This document shows positions 29,001 to 36,952 of a stretch of 64,000 bases of DNA, piece by piece (position 1 is the stretch's first letter; every line of letters starts with the position of its first letter). Source of the DNA: Billgrantia lactosivorans (lineage in GTDB: Bacteria; Pseudomonadota; Gammaproteobacteria; Pseudomonadales; Halomonadaceae). The DNA is taken from positions 248,001 through 312,000 of the forward strand of contig NZ_QHGY01000001.1 of NCBI RefSeq assembly GCF_003254665.1, given 5' to 3'. Position numbers and translations under genes: made by a program. The notes beneath the pieces were generated by a model. That model was not told the DNA's origin and did not search any database. It saw only the letters and a program-made list of their open reading frames with translations.

Positions 29001-29032
29001 CTTTCGCTACCATACTCCGATAGTAGCGAAAG
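29001..29032. repeat. Inverted repeat upstream of the small membrane gene
   Basis: Perfect arms CTTTCGCTAC / GTAGCGAAAG separated by 12 bases, 19-50 bases upstream of the gene starting at 28982. No T-run on either strand, so it is more likely an operator or the 3' hairpin of the upstream small ORF than a terminator. Confidence 0.5.
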
Positions 29033-29109
29033 GAGGCCGGTTCTTGCGAAGTCAGGTTGGCTATCGAGACGGGGCAGCGCCGCCGCCCCGACCTTGAAGA
29101 AGGCTTTTT

Positions 29110-29196
29110 TCAGAAGATGAGCATCAGCAGGCCGATCACCACGGCCAGTCCGATGAGGAAGATGATACCGACGGTACTCGCCAGGAACTTTAACAT
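29110..29196 (-). CDS. Tiny single-span membrane protein (28 residues)
   Basis: An ORF of 28 codons, MLKFLASTVGIIFLIGLA then VVIGLLMLIF, almost entirely one hydrophobic helix with a single lysine at the N-terminus. A strong AAGGAGAG ribosome-binding site lies 5 bases before the ATG. Such small proteins typically bind and tune a membrane transporter; here it lies between nhaD and cvrA on the cvrA strand. Function unknown. The coding call rests on the ribosome-binding site and helix character. Confidence 0.55.
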   Translation of the reverse strand: MLKFLASTVGIIFLIGLAVVIGLLMLIF

Positions 29197-29242
29197 GTGG
29201 CTCTCCTTGCCGTGGATTTCTGCACTCGGTCGAGGCAGGCAA

Positions 29243-29335
29243 TCAAGCTGGCTCGACCTCACCCACTGTCCTGGTGACATCGGCCATGCTCTGGTACTCC
29301 TGAGGCCGGTGAGCACCCCCGAGTCCTCGCGTCAT
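29243..29335 (-). CDS. Possible 30-residue ORF
   Basis: A 30-codon frame starting MTRGLGGAHRPQEYQSMADV, with GGAGG 5 bases before the ATG and its stop 46 bases upstream of the 28-residue ORF on the same strand. It is soluble and has no recognisable domain. The evidence is only the ribosome-binding site and arrangement; it could be chance. Confidence 0.25.
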   Translation of the reverse strand: MTRGLGGAHRPQEYQSMADVTRTVGEVEPA

Positions 29336-29429
29336 GACTACCTCCGTCAGATCCTGTTGAACGTGATGGTACCGGGGAAGATAGCTGGCCCCCACGACAG
29401 CGGCAAGCGAGGCGGCCGGCACCGTTACC

Positions 29430-29484
29430 CGCCCTGACAGGGTAGAACGTCACGATACTCGGCGTTGCGACGCCCTGACCGGGC
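29430..29484. repeat. Two copies of CGCCCTGAC(A/C)GGG downstream of cvrA
   Basis: CGCCCTGACAGGGT at 29430 and CGCCCTGACCGGGC at 29471, 41 bases apart, each able to form a short stem (CCCT/AGGG, GCCC/GGGC), just past the cvrA stop. The remainder of 29336-29494 shows no gene or recognised RNA motif. Confidence 0.4.
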
Positions 29485-29494
29485 ATCACCGTGG

Positions 29495-31201
29495 CTAGTA
29501 CAGGCGCAGACCGACCCGGGTCACGCGATTGCCGTCCATCTCGCTGATGACCCAGTGGATGCCGTGCCAGTCGATGTCGTCACCCACCACGGGATGGCCG
29601 CCAACTCGCAGCGAGACGAACTCGGCGAGGGTCATTTCACCCTCGCCCGGGCTCAGCGTCAGGCCGTAGACCCCGGCGATGTCCCTCATCAAGGCATCGC
29701 CGTCGAAGGTGAATGTACCGAAGAAGGCGCGTTCGCGCTTGAGCTTGGCATCGCCGCTGAAGAGCCGGTTGAGGGCCGGCAGGTCCTCGCTGCGGCCGAT
29801 GACGCAGATGACATCGCCGGGCTTGAGCCGGGTGCTGCCCTTGGGATGCAGCATGGCATGCTCGCGGAAGAGCGCCGAGATCACCGCACCGGAGGGAAAT
29901 CGCAGCAGGCGAATGGGCACGTCGTCGAGGTCCTGGTTGTCCACCTTGTAGACGAACATCTCGTAATCGTTCTCAGGAAGGATGCCCAGCGGCCCACGGT
30001 GATCCGGGGTGACTCCCAGCGGAACCTCCACCTTCGTCCAGCGGGCCATCAGCGGCAAGGTGCCACCCTGGATCAGCAGCGACAGCAGTACCACGGCGAA
30101 CGCGACGTTGAAATAGAGCGCGGCGTTCTCCACCCCGCCGATGACCGGGAAGATGGCGAGCACGATGGGGACCGCCCCGCGCAGGCCCACCCACGAGATG
30201 AAACCGATCTCTCGCCAGCGAAAGCGGAAGAAGGGTTTCACCGTGAGCAGCACCGCCACCGGCCGGGCAACGAAGATCAGGGCCAACGCCACCAGCGAGG
30301 CCGGCAGGGCAAACTCGAGCAGCCCGGAGGGGTTGACCAGCAGGCCCAGGATCAGGAACAGGCCGATCTGGCTCAGCCAGGCCAGGCCGTCGTGCACGGG
30401 GAGGATGAAGTTGAGGTGTCGGCCCGGCTGGTTGCCGATCATCAGGCCGGTCAGGTAGATCGCCAGGAAGCCGCTCCCGCCGAGGAAGCTGGTGGCGCCG
30501 AAGACGCAGAAGCCGAGGCCCAGCGCGAGCAGCGAATAGAGCCCGGGGGCGAGGTCGAGCCAGCGCAGCAGCTTGGCGCTCAGCCAGCCGCCTCCCAGGC
30601 CGATCAGCGTGGCGAGGCCGAACTGCAGCAGCATGAACGTCAGCGTCTCGAGCGGGCCACGAATGTCTCCTACCAGCAGCTCGACCAGCAGCAGGGTGAG
30701 GAAGATGGCCATGGGGTCGTTGGTGCCGGACTCGATCTCCAGCGTGGCACTGACGCGCTCGTTGAGATGCACCCCTCGGCCGCTGAGCATGGAGAAGACC
30801 GCCGCCGCATCCGTCGAGCCGACGATGGCACCCACCAGCAGCCCCTGCACCAGGGTGAGGTCGAAGACCCACACGGCGAACAGGCCCACCAGTCCGCTGG
30901 TAACGAACACCCCCAGGGTGGCCAGCGACAGCGCGGGCTTGAAGCCGACCCGAAAGGTCTTGAGGCGGGTGCGAAGCCCGCCGTCGAGCAGGATCATGGC
31001 CAGTGCGAGGTGGCCGATCAGGAATGCCAGCGAATAGTCGTCGAACTGGATACCGAGTATCCCCTCTTCGCCGGCCAGCATGCCCAGGCCCAGGAAGATC
31101 AGCAGCAGTGGCAGCCCCACCATGGAGGAAATGCGGCTGGCCACGACGCTCAGGGCGATCAGGAAGCCGGAAAGCAGGAATAGGGTATTGATGGTGTCCA
31201 T
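29495..31201 (-). CDS. cvrA: K+/H+ antiporter CvrA (NhaP2) family
   Basis: Monovalent cation/proton antiporter of the CPA1 group, 568 residues: about 12-13 helices in a Na_H_Exchanger domain (1-390, with ESGTNDPMAIFLT as the core ion-binding motif), then a cytoplasmic TrkA-C domain (about 395-480, KPGDVICVIGRSEDL) and a CorC/HlyC-like domain at the end. Homologues move K+ out and help cell volume and pH control at low osmolarity. Together with NhaD it frames an ion-homeostasis region. Confidence 0.93.
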   Translation of the reverse strand: MDTINTLFLLSGFLIALSVVASRISSMVGLPLLLIFLGLGMLAGEEGILGIQFDDYSLAFLIGHLALAMILLDGGLRTRLKTFRVGFKPALSLATLGVFVTSGLVGLFAVWVFDLTLVQGLLVGAIVGSTDAAAVFSMLSGRGVHLNERVSATLEIESGTNDPMAIFLTLLLVELLVGDIRGPLETLTFMLLQFGLATLIGLGGGWLSAKLLRWLDLAPGLYSLLALGLGFCVFGATSFLGGSGFLAIYLTGLMIGNQPGRHLNFILPVHDGLAWLSQIGLFLILGLLVNPSGLLEFALPASLVALALIFVARPVAVLLTVKPFFRFRWREIGFISWVGLRGAVPIVLAIFPVIGGVENAALYFNVAFAVVLLSLLIQGGTLPLMARWTKVEVPLGVTPDHRGPLGILPENDYEMFVYKVDNQDLDDVPIRLLRFPSGAVISALFREHAMLHPKGSTRLKPGDVICVIGRSEDLPALNRLFSGDAKLKRERAFFGTFTFDGDALMRDIAGVYGLTLSPGEGEMTLAEFVSLRVGGHPVVGDDIDWHGIHWVISEMDGNRVTRVGLRLY

Positions 31202-31343
31202 GCATGACCTCGAGCTGGAATGGCGCCATTATGCCACGAGTGCCCGGGGGGAGCAGGCGGCGACTCGGCTAGCCATGCTCGGCATGACAACGATAAACTA
31301 CCTGCTTACCGAAACTTACGTATTGCCTGGAGATCTCCCATCC

Positions 31344-32612
31344 ATGGCCAAGCCCCGCCGCAGCAACTTGGCTCGCGCCCTGGCTGGAGCGATCGCAGTG
31401 CTGTCCCTGTCGCTGCCCATCGCGCTGCTTGCCGAAGGCGAGAGCAAGAGCGTGCCCCTCCCGGTGCCCAAGCAGCTGCAGCTCGACACTCGCGTCGAGG
31501 TACCTCCCCCGCTGCTGGCCGCCGAGAGCGCGGCGCCAGGCGAAACCACGGCCGTTATCGAGGTGCCGCCGGCGGTCGAGGGGCCTGGCGTCCTCGAGGG
31601 AATGCTGCCGAGCGCGCCGTCATCCGAGCGGCCGCCTCGAGCCGAGCCGGCCGCGGAGGTCCCCAGCGTGGTGAGCGAGCCTGCCGTGCCCATCGTGCCG
31701 CCGCCCATGACCCGTCTCACCATCACTCTCGACTGGTATCTCAACGCCCAGCATGCCTCCCTGCTGGTGGCACGTGAAAAAGGCATGTTCGCGCGCCGCG
31801 GACTGGATGTGTCGCTGGTGGTGCCGGCGGATCCCAGCGTACCTGCCAAACTGCTGGCGGCGGGGCGCACCGACCTGGCGCTGGGGCGTCAGCCTCAGCT
31901 GCACCTGCTGGCCGCCAGGGGCGTACCGGTGGTTCGCGTGGCCACGCTGATCGCGGCCCCGTTGTCCGGCCTGGTGCTGAAACAGGCGTCGCAGGACGAG
32001 AGCGACGAGATATCCCTCGAGGGACTGCGCATCGGCGTCACCGATCGCGATGGGCGTGACGTCGTGCTGGCCAGCATGCTCAAGGAGCTGCTGGGCATGG
32101 CCAGGGGGCTGGAGCTGGTGGAGCTCGAGGGGGTGGGCTATTCCGCCGCCGATGCCATCCGCGAGGGGCGCATCGATGGCGTGCTGGTGCATCATCGCTA
32201 CCTGCTGCCACGACAGCTGGCCGACGAGGGCGTGATCACCCGCACGCTGCCGAGCGAGGCGTTCGGGCTGCCGCCGCATGACGGTCTGATCCTGCTGGCC
32301 AATCGTGACCGGCTCAACGGCAAGCGTGATGCCGTTCACCGCCTGGTAGCGGCCCTCGAGGAGGCGGCCCTGTGGATCGTCAATCATCCCCAGGAGGCCT
32401 GGCAGCTGCTGGAAAAGACCGAACCGGCGCTCGCTGACCCCATCGGCCGGGACACCTGGTCGGACCTTCTCCCGCGTCTCTCGCTGCAACCTGCCGCGGT
32501 GGACCGCGGGCGCTACCTGCGCTTCGAGCAGTTCCTGCTTGACGCGGGAGTCATCGAGACCGCGACGCCGCTGGAGCGGCTCGCCATCGATCTGGGAACG
32601 ACCGCGCCCTGA
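31344..32612 (+). CDS. THI5/NMT1-type substrate-binding protein with a long acidic-proline linker
   Basis: Protein of 422 residues: a basic start and hydrophobic segment (10-30, signal-like), about 90 residues rich in Pro, Glu, Val and Ala, then an NMT1/THI5-like binding domain (from about 130) beginning TITLDWYLNAQHASLLVARE. This is close to the pyrimidine/thiamine-precursor or ABC nitrate-type binding fold, and GRTDLALGRQPQLHLLAARGVP is its pocket region in part. No ABC permease or ATPase lies nearby, so it is an orphan. The linker is unusual and could span the envelope or tether the domain. The ligand is unknown. Confidence 0.85.
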   Translation: MAKPRRSNLARALAGAIAVLSLSLPIALLAEGESKSVPLPVPKQLQLDTRVEVPPPLLAAESAAPGETTAVIEVPPAVEGPGVLEGMLPSAPSSERPPRAEPAAEVPSVVSEPAVPIVPPPMTRLTITLDWYLNAQHASLLVAREKGMFARRGLDVSLVVPADPSVPAKLLAAGRTDLALGRQPQLHLLAARGVPVVRVATLIAAPLSGLVLKQASQDESDEISLEGLRIGVTDRDGRDVVLASMLKELLGMARGLELVELEGVGYSAADAIREGRIDGVLVHHRYLLPRQLADEGVITRTLPSEAFGLPPHDGLILLANRDRLNGKRDAVHRLVAALEEAALWIVNHPQEAWQLLEKTEPALADPIGRDTWSDLLPRLSLQPAAVDRGRYLRFEQFLLDAGVIETATPLERLAIDLGTTAP

Positions 32613-32631
32613 GACTCGCTGTCGATGTCGC

Positions 32632-33414
32632 TCAGGCAGCCAGCGAGTCCAGGAATTCCTCGACCGCCGACTGGAACGCCTCGGGCTGCTCGGCATGCAG
32701 CCAGTGGCCGGCCTCCTCGAGGGTCACCAGGCGCGCGTTGGGCAGCACCTCGCGCAGGTTCGGAAGGGCCGAATCCGGCACGTAGTGCGATTTCCCGCCC
32801 CGCAATACCAGCGTCGGACCCTCGAAGGCACCCTCCCCGGCCGGAGCCTGCATGATGTCCCGATAGCCGGCCTCGATCTGGTCGAGGCCTATTCGCAGCC
32901 TCAGCGCGCCGTTATCGCCACGCTCCAGGTTGGTGGCCAGGAACAGCCGCACGCCGCGCTCCTCGACATGCTCCGACAGCAGTGCGTCGGCTTCACGCCG
33001 ATTCGTCGGCTTGCCCCGCTGGAGGTGCCGGAGCCCGGCAAAAATGGCATCGTGGCCGTGCCCATAGGCCTGCGGCGCGATATCCGCCACGATCAGCGAC
33101 ACCACGCGCTCGGGCGCCAGCCGTGCCAGCGTGATCACGATCTTGCCGCCCATTGAGTGGCCGAGCAGGTGCGCGCGCGTGATCTGCAGGCGGTCCATCA
33201 GGGCCAGCAGGTCGCCGGCCATCTCGCGATAGCTCATGCCTTCGGCATGGGGAGAGCGGCCGTGGTTGCGCAGGTCGACCGCCACCACCCGACGCCGGGC
33301 CTGCCACTGCTTGACGTGGGAACGCCAGTTGTCGGCGCTGCCCAGCAGGCCGTGGACCACGATCAGCGGTGGCCCTTCGCCGCCGGTATCTTGATAGTTG
33401 AGTTCGACGCTCAT
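32632..33414 (-). CDS. ybfF: Alpha/beta-hydrolase esterase of the YbfF type
   Basis: Protein of 260 residues with the alpha/beta-hydrolase fold: oxyanion-loop motif VVHGLLGSADNW, nucleophile elbow GHSMGG, acidic and histidine members near the end (GHWLHAEQP). E. coli YbfF hydrolyses short acyl esters and acyl-CoA. The start at 33414 follows a GGGGAAGG site; the frame is open further upstream. Confidence 0.9.
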   Translation of the reverse strand: MSVELNYQDTGGEGPPLIVVHGLLGSADNWRSHVKQWQARRRVVAVDLRNHGRSPHAEGMSYREMAGDLLALMDRLQITRAHLLGHSMGGKIVITLARLAPERVVSLIVADIAPQAYGHGHDAIFAGLRHLQRGKPTNRREADALLSEHVEERGVRLFLATNLERGDNGALRLRIGLDQIEAGYRDIMQAPAGEGAFEGPTLVLRGGKSHYVPDSALPNLREVLPNARLVTLEEAGHWLHAEQPEAFQSAVEEFLDSLAA

Positions 33415-33456
33415 GCCTTCCCCCGTGGTTGGCTTGAAGATCCGTTTACCCGGCAC

Positions 33457-34128
33457 TCAGGAGCGTTGCGGCGCCAGATCCTGCTGCCCGGTGAACTCCA
33501 CCAGCCTGCGGCTCAGCCAGGCCAGCAGCACGCCGTACAAGGGCAGAAAGAACAGCAGGCTGATGGCAAGCTTGATCACGTAGTCCACCGTGGCGATCTC
33601 GACCCAGTTCGATGCCATGAAGGGATCGGGGCTGCGATGGAACGCCGCGGCGAAGAATGCTGCCGTATCGGCCAGGTTGCCCAGCACGGTGGAAACCGCC
33701 GGGGCGATCCACCAGGCCCGCAGGGCACGCAGGCGGTCGAAGACCTGGACATCGAGCAGTTGGCCCAGCACATAGGCCATGAAGCTCGCCAGCGCGATGC
33801 GGGCGACGAACAGGTTCCCTTCTCCCAGCGCTTCGAGGCCGACGAAGCTCCCGCGCGGGAAGACGACCGAGACGACATAGGAGATGACCAGGGCCGGGAA
33901 CATGACCCGCAGGATGATGGCTCTGGCCGGCTCCTTGCCGAACAGCCTCACCGTGAGGTCGGTGGCGAGGAAGATGAAGGGAAAGCTGAATGCCCCCCAG
34001 GTGGTATGGAACCCGAACAGGGTGAAGGGCAGCTGAACGAGATAGTTGCTGGCGGCGATCACCAGGATGTGAAACGACACCAGCAACAGCAGGCAGCGGC
34101 GTCGCTGCGCTTCCGACAATACGAACAT
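33457..34128 (-). CDS. yhhQ: Queuosine-precursor transporter YhhQ
   Basis: Inner-membrane protein of 223 residues, six helices, VUT/YhhQ family, which in E. coli imports the queuosine precursors preQ0 and preQ1. Family motifs: FPFIFLATDLTVRLFGK, ASFMAYVLGQLLDVQVF and STVLGNLADTAAFF. The ATG at 34128 has AAAAAGGAAT just upstream, and that site is the partner of a possible pseudoknot in the leader. No que gene is in the window. Confidence 0.93.
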   Translation of the reverse strand: MFVLSEAQRRRCLLLLVSFHILVIAASNYLVQLPFTLFGFHTTWGAFSFPFIFLATDLTVRLFGKEPARAIILRVMFPALVISYVVSVVFPRGSFVGLEALGEGNLFVARIALASFMAYVLGQLLDVQVFDRLRALRAWWIAPAVSTVLGNLADTAAFFAAAFHRSPDPFMASNWVEIATVDYVIKLAISLLFFLPLYGVLLAWLSRRLVEFTGQQDLAPQRS

Positions 34129-34191
34129 GGACGATTCCTTTTTGCGGCCTCGGCGAGGCCATGCGATTGACGAGGGGTGAGGGAACCCTCG
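34129..34191 (-). ncRNA. Candidate preQ1-I-like riboswitch in the yhhQ leader
   Basis: On the minus strand, stem CGAGGG (34191-34186) / CCCTCG (34176-34171) closes a 9-base loop TTCCCTCAC that starts with T and ends with AC. This matches the preQ1-I aptamer, where the loop starts with U and ends with the ligand-pairing C. Loop bases TTCC can pair with GGAA of the downstream AAAAAGGAAT (34143-34134), which is the ribosome-binding site with an A-run before it, giving an H-type pseudoknot that would hide it. An extra hairpin GGCCTC-GCC-GAGGCC (34160-34146) sits between, which ordinary preQ1-I lacks. Confidence 0.45.
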
Positions 34192-34230
34192 CCGACACCC
34201 GAAGGGGCCGGATGCCGCAATGAGGCGGGA

Positions 34231-34260
34231 ATTATACGTGGTGTCAGAGGCGCTGGCCAA
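34231..34260 (-). promoter_or_regulatory. Promoter of yhhQ
   Basis: Minus-strand TTGGCC (34260-34255), 18-base spacer, perfect TATAAT (34236-34231). It implies a leader of about 95 bases that contains the candidate pseudoknot. Confidence 0.7.
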
Positions 34261-34281
34261 GACGAACCATCGTCATCGAAA

Positions 34282-34308
34282 GGCGCGCCGTCCGATGGGC
34301 GGCGCGCC
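34282..34308 (-). terminator. Terminator of prpE
   Basis: Stem GGCGCGCCG / CGGCGCGCC extended by three more pairs (one wobble) to a GAT-sized loop, 23 bases after the prpE stop; TTTCG follows on the minus strand. The short T-run makes it moderate. Confidence 0.6.
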
Positions 34309-34330
34309 CGGGTTCGTGGGACGGCGCGGC

Positions 34331-36241
34331 TCAGACCTGGCGGGCCTCGTGGGCAGAGCCGACGTCGCGCTGCTTCATGGCGTCGTGGACGTCCTGCAGG
34401 CTGGCCGGGTCGTCGATGGTCGAGGGCACGCCGTACTCCTTGCCATCGGCGATGTTGCGCAGCAGCTTGCGCAGGATCTTGCCGGAGCGGGTCTTGGGCA
34501 GGCGGTTCACCACCAGTACCTGCTTGAAGCAGGCGACCGGGCCGATCTTGTCGCGCACCAGGGCGATCAGTTCGTTTTCCAGTGCGACCTCGTCGCCATC
34601 GAAGCCGTCCTTGGGGATCACCAGGCCGACCGGAATCTGCCCCTTGAGTGCATCGTGGATGCCGATCACGGCACACTCCGCCACGGCCCTGTGTGCGCCG
34701 ACGACCTCTTCCATCTCCCCGGTCGAGAGGCGGTGCCCGGCCACGTTGATGACGTCGTCGGTGCGGCCCATGATGAACAGGTAGCCGTCCTCGTCGAAGT
34801 AGCCGCCGTCGCCGGTCAGGTAATAGCCCGGGAACGCCGCCATGTAGGCGCTGTGGAAGCGCTGCGGGTCGCCCCAGACCCCCACCAGGCAGCCGGGCGG
34901 CATGGGCTGCTTGATCACCACGCTGCCCTGCTCCATCGCTGCCGCCGGCTCACCGTCGCGGTTCAGCACCTGCACGTTGAAGCCGGGTACCGGCACGGTG
35001 GCACTGCCGGCCTTGGTCGGCATCGGCTCCAGCCCCTGCAGGTTGGCGGCGATCGGCCAGCCGGTTTCGGTCTGCCACCAATGGTCGATTACCGGTACCT
35101 CGAGCAGGTCGTCGAGCCAGTGGAAGGTCGGCGGATCGAGGCGCTCGCCGGCCAGGTAGAGCGCTTTCAGGCAGCTGATGTCGTACTGCTGCAGCAGGGT
35201 ACCGTCGGGGTCCTCCTTCTTGATCGCGCGAAACGCCGTGGGCGCGGTGAAGAAGCTCTTGACCCGATACTGGCTGATCAGCCGCCAGAAGGCGCCGGCG
35301 TCGGGGGTCCTCACCGGCTTGCCCTCGTAGACCACCGTGGTACAGCCGCGCAGCAGCGGTGCATAGACGATGTAGGAGTGGCCTACCACCCAGCCGACGT
35401 CGGAGGCGGAGAAGAACACGTCGCCCGGCGCCACGTCGTAGATGGTCTCCATCGAATAGTGCAGCGCCACCGCGTAGCCGGCCGTGTCGCGTACGACGCC
35501 CTTGGGCTTGCCGGTGGTGCCAGAGGTGTAGAGCACATAGAGCGGATCGCTGCCCTTGACCGGCACGCACTCGGCCGCGGTGGCGCCTTGCATCAGTGCC
35601 GCCCAGTCGTGATCGTGCGGGCCCAGTTCGGCGCGCTGCTGGTCGCGCTGCAGGTAGATGCAGGCATCGGGCTTGTGTTCGCTCTGCTCGATGGCTGCCG
35701 CGATGTTCGGCTGGTACGGGATCACCCGGTCGATCTCGATGCCGCAGGAAGCCGCCACCACCACCTTCGGCCGGGCGTCGTCGATGCGCACGGCAAGTTC
35801 ATGCGGAGCGAAACCGCCGAACACCACGGAGTGCACCGCTCCCAGGCGTGCGCAGGCGTACATCGCCACCAGCGCCTCCGGCACCATCGGCATGTAGATC
35901 ACCACGCGATCGCCCTTCTCGACCCCGAGGCCCTTCAAGGCGCCGGCGAACAGCGCCACCTCGTCGCGCATCTGGCGGTAGGTCAGGGTGCGCTTGCCGC
36001 CGGTGACCGGCGAATCCCAGTACAGGGCCGGCTGATCGCCGCGCCCCTGGGCCACATGGTGATCCAGGGCGGCGTGACAGATGTTCGTCTCCCCGTCGGT
36101 GTACCAGCGGGCGTGACCCTGTTCGTCGTATTCAAGCATGGTGGCGGGCGGCGTGAACCAGGGGATGCGTTTTGCCTGGTCGGCCCAGAAGGTTTCCGGC
36201 TGCTCGATGGAGCGTTGGAATTCGGTTTTGTAGGTTGTCAT
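34331..36241 (-). CDS. prpE: Propionate--CoA ligase (PrpE type)
   Basis: AMP-forming short-chain acyl-CoA synthetase of 636 residues. ATP motif YTSGTTGKPKGV, acyl-site region YLTGDGGYFDEDGYLFIMGRTDD (in part), and PKTRSGKILRK, which carries the lysine acetylated by Pat-type enzymes. The segment ASCGIEIDRVIPYQP is typical of PrpE rather than Acs. The start at 36241 (MTTYKTEF) matches family starts; an ATG six codons upstream (36259) is also possible, and neither has a good ribosome-binding site. No methylcitrate-cycle gene is adjacent. Confidence 0.9.
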   Translation of the reverse strand: MTTYKTEFQRSIEQPETFWADQAKRIPWFTPPATMLEYDEQGHARWYTDGETNICHAALDHHVAQGRGDQPALYWDSPVTGGKRTLTYRQMRDEVALFAGALKGLGVEKGDRVVIYMPMVPEALVAMYACARLGAVHSVVFGGFAPHELAVRIDDARPKVVVAASCGIEIDRVIPYQPNIAAAIEQSEHKPDACIYLQRDQQRAELGPHDHDWAALMQGATAAECVPVKGSDPLYVLYTSGTTGKPKGVVRDTAGYAVALHYSMETIYDVAPGDVFFSASDVGWVVGHSYIVYAPLLRGCTTVVYEGKPVRTPDAGAFWRLISQYRVKSFFTAPTAFRAIKKEDPDGTLLQQYDISCLKALYLAGERLDPPTFHWLDDLLEVPVIDHWWQTETGWPIAANLQGLEPMPTKAGSATVPVPGFNVQVLNRDGEPAAAMEQGSVVIKQPMPPGCLVGVWGDPQRFHSAYMAAFPGYYLTGDGGYFDEDGYLFIMGRTDDVINVAGHRLSTGEMEEVVGAHRAVAECAVIGIHDALKGQIPVGLVIPKDGFDGDEVALENELIALVRDKIGPVACFKQVLVVNRLPKTRSGKILRKLLRNIADGKEYGVPSTIDDPASLQDVHDAMKQRDVGSAHEARQV

Positions 36242-36612
36242 GTCGGTGTGGTCCGGCATCGCAGAGAACTTGGATTGTTGACACTTTAGAGGTTTCTACC
36301 AAGTTTTCCTTCATACCATCGGCTAATTCAGCCGATATCCTCGACGAATGCTTTTGGAGAGCGCCAAATTGTCGACAACATCGGGATGAAAGGTGGCGGG
36401 TATCGTGATGAAAAGTTGATTCTCCGTTTGACAGTCGCGGAGTCACTATCAATGATGACTAAATCAGCAATGCCAATGACCAAACTTGGGCACTGCCGGA
36501 TCGCATCGTCTGCGGCAGTTGGTTTGCGCTCTCTGTCGTGGGACGAGGTAGCCGCCCGAAGCCGCCTGCCCGAGCCAGCACCTGGCCCGGGCAGCAACAC
36601 GGGGAGATCATC
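36242..36612. other. Divergent regulatory gap between prpE and the ArsR-type gene
   Basis: About 370 bases without a gene, less GC-rich than the flanks. It holds a perfect inverted repeat ATCGGCT-AATTC-AGCCGAT (36318-36336), about 60-95 bases upstream of prpE, a good operator candidate, and a sigma70-like promoter for the regulator gene. On the minus strand TTGGTA and AACAAT at 17-base spacing form a possible prpE promoter just downstream of the repeat, which would then lie in an activator position. Confidence 0.5.
36428..36456 (+). promoter_or_regulatory. Promoter upstream of the ArsR-type regulator
   Basis: Perfect TTGACA (36428-36433), 17-base spacer, AATGAT (36451-36456). It would give a leader of about 150 bases before the ATG at 36613. 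Confidence 0.55.
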
Positions 36613-36933
36613 ATGAGCACCTCGCACAGCGCTGCATCCCGCCTTCTCCAGGCCGGCAACCCGGCCATCGACCAGGCCACCGCGCTCCTGAAGGCCCTGG
36701 CGAACGACAACCGGCTGCGGATCCTGTGCCTGCTGGATGGCTCCGAGCTGTCCGTCACCGAACTCAACCAGCGGCTGGCCTTGAGCCAGTCCGCGCTGTC
36801 CCAGCACCTGGCGATCCTCAGGCGTGAAGGCCTGGTGTCAACGCGCCGGGCATCGCAGACGATCTACTACTCGTTGCAGGGCAAGCAGGCACGCGAGATG
36901 ATCGGAGCGCTGGTCAGGCTGCAGGAGGCGTGA
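36613..36933 (+). CDS. ArsR/SmtB-fold transcriptional regulator without metal-site cysteines
   Basis: Winged-helix regulator of 106 residues: LLKALANDNRLRILCLLDG, recognition helix LSQSALSQHLAILRREGLV, wing TRRASQTIYYSL. The helix-3 motif that binds arsenic or heavy metals (ELCVCDL) reads ELSVTEL here, so those ligands are absent; the only cysteine is in ILCLLDG. It probably senses something other than soft metals. GGGGAG lies 6 bases before the ATG. Divergent from prpE. Confidence 0.88.
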   Translation: MSTSHSAASRLLQAGNPAIDQATALLKALANDNRLRILCLLDGSELSVTELNQRLALSQSALSQHLAILRREGLVSTRRASQTIYYSLQGKQAREMIGALVRLQEA

Positions 36934-36952
36934 CCAGCCTAGCGAGGACGGC

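Noticed and set aside
29057..29437. A 126-codon plus-strand frame in the nhaD-cvrA gap
   Set aside because: It has no recognisable domain, no good ribosome-binding site, odd composition, and covers the better-supported tiny minus-strand ORF.
29197..29494. Fluoride, guanidine or Mg2+ riboswitch near the ion transporter genes
   Set aside because: The characteristic core words of these aptamers are not present on either strand; only two short repeated stems are seen.
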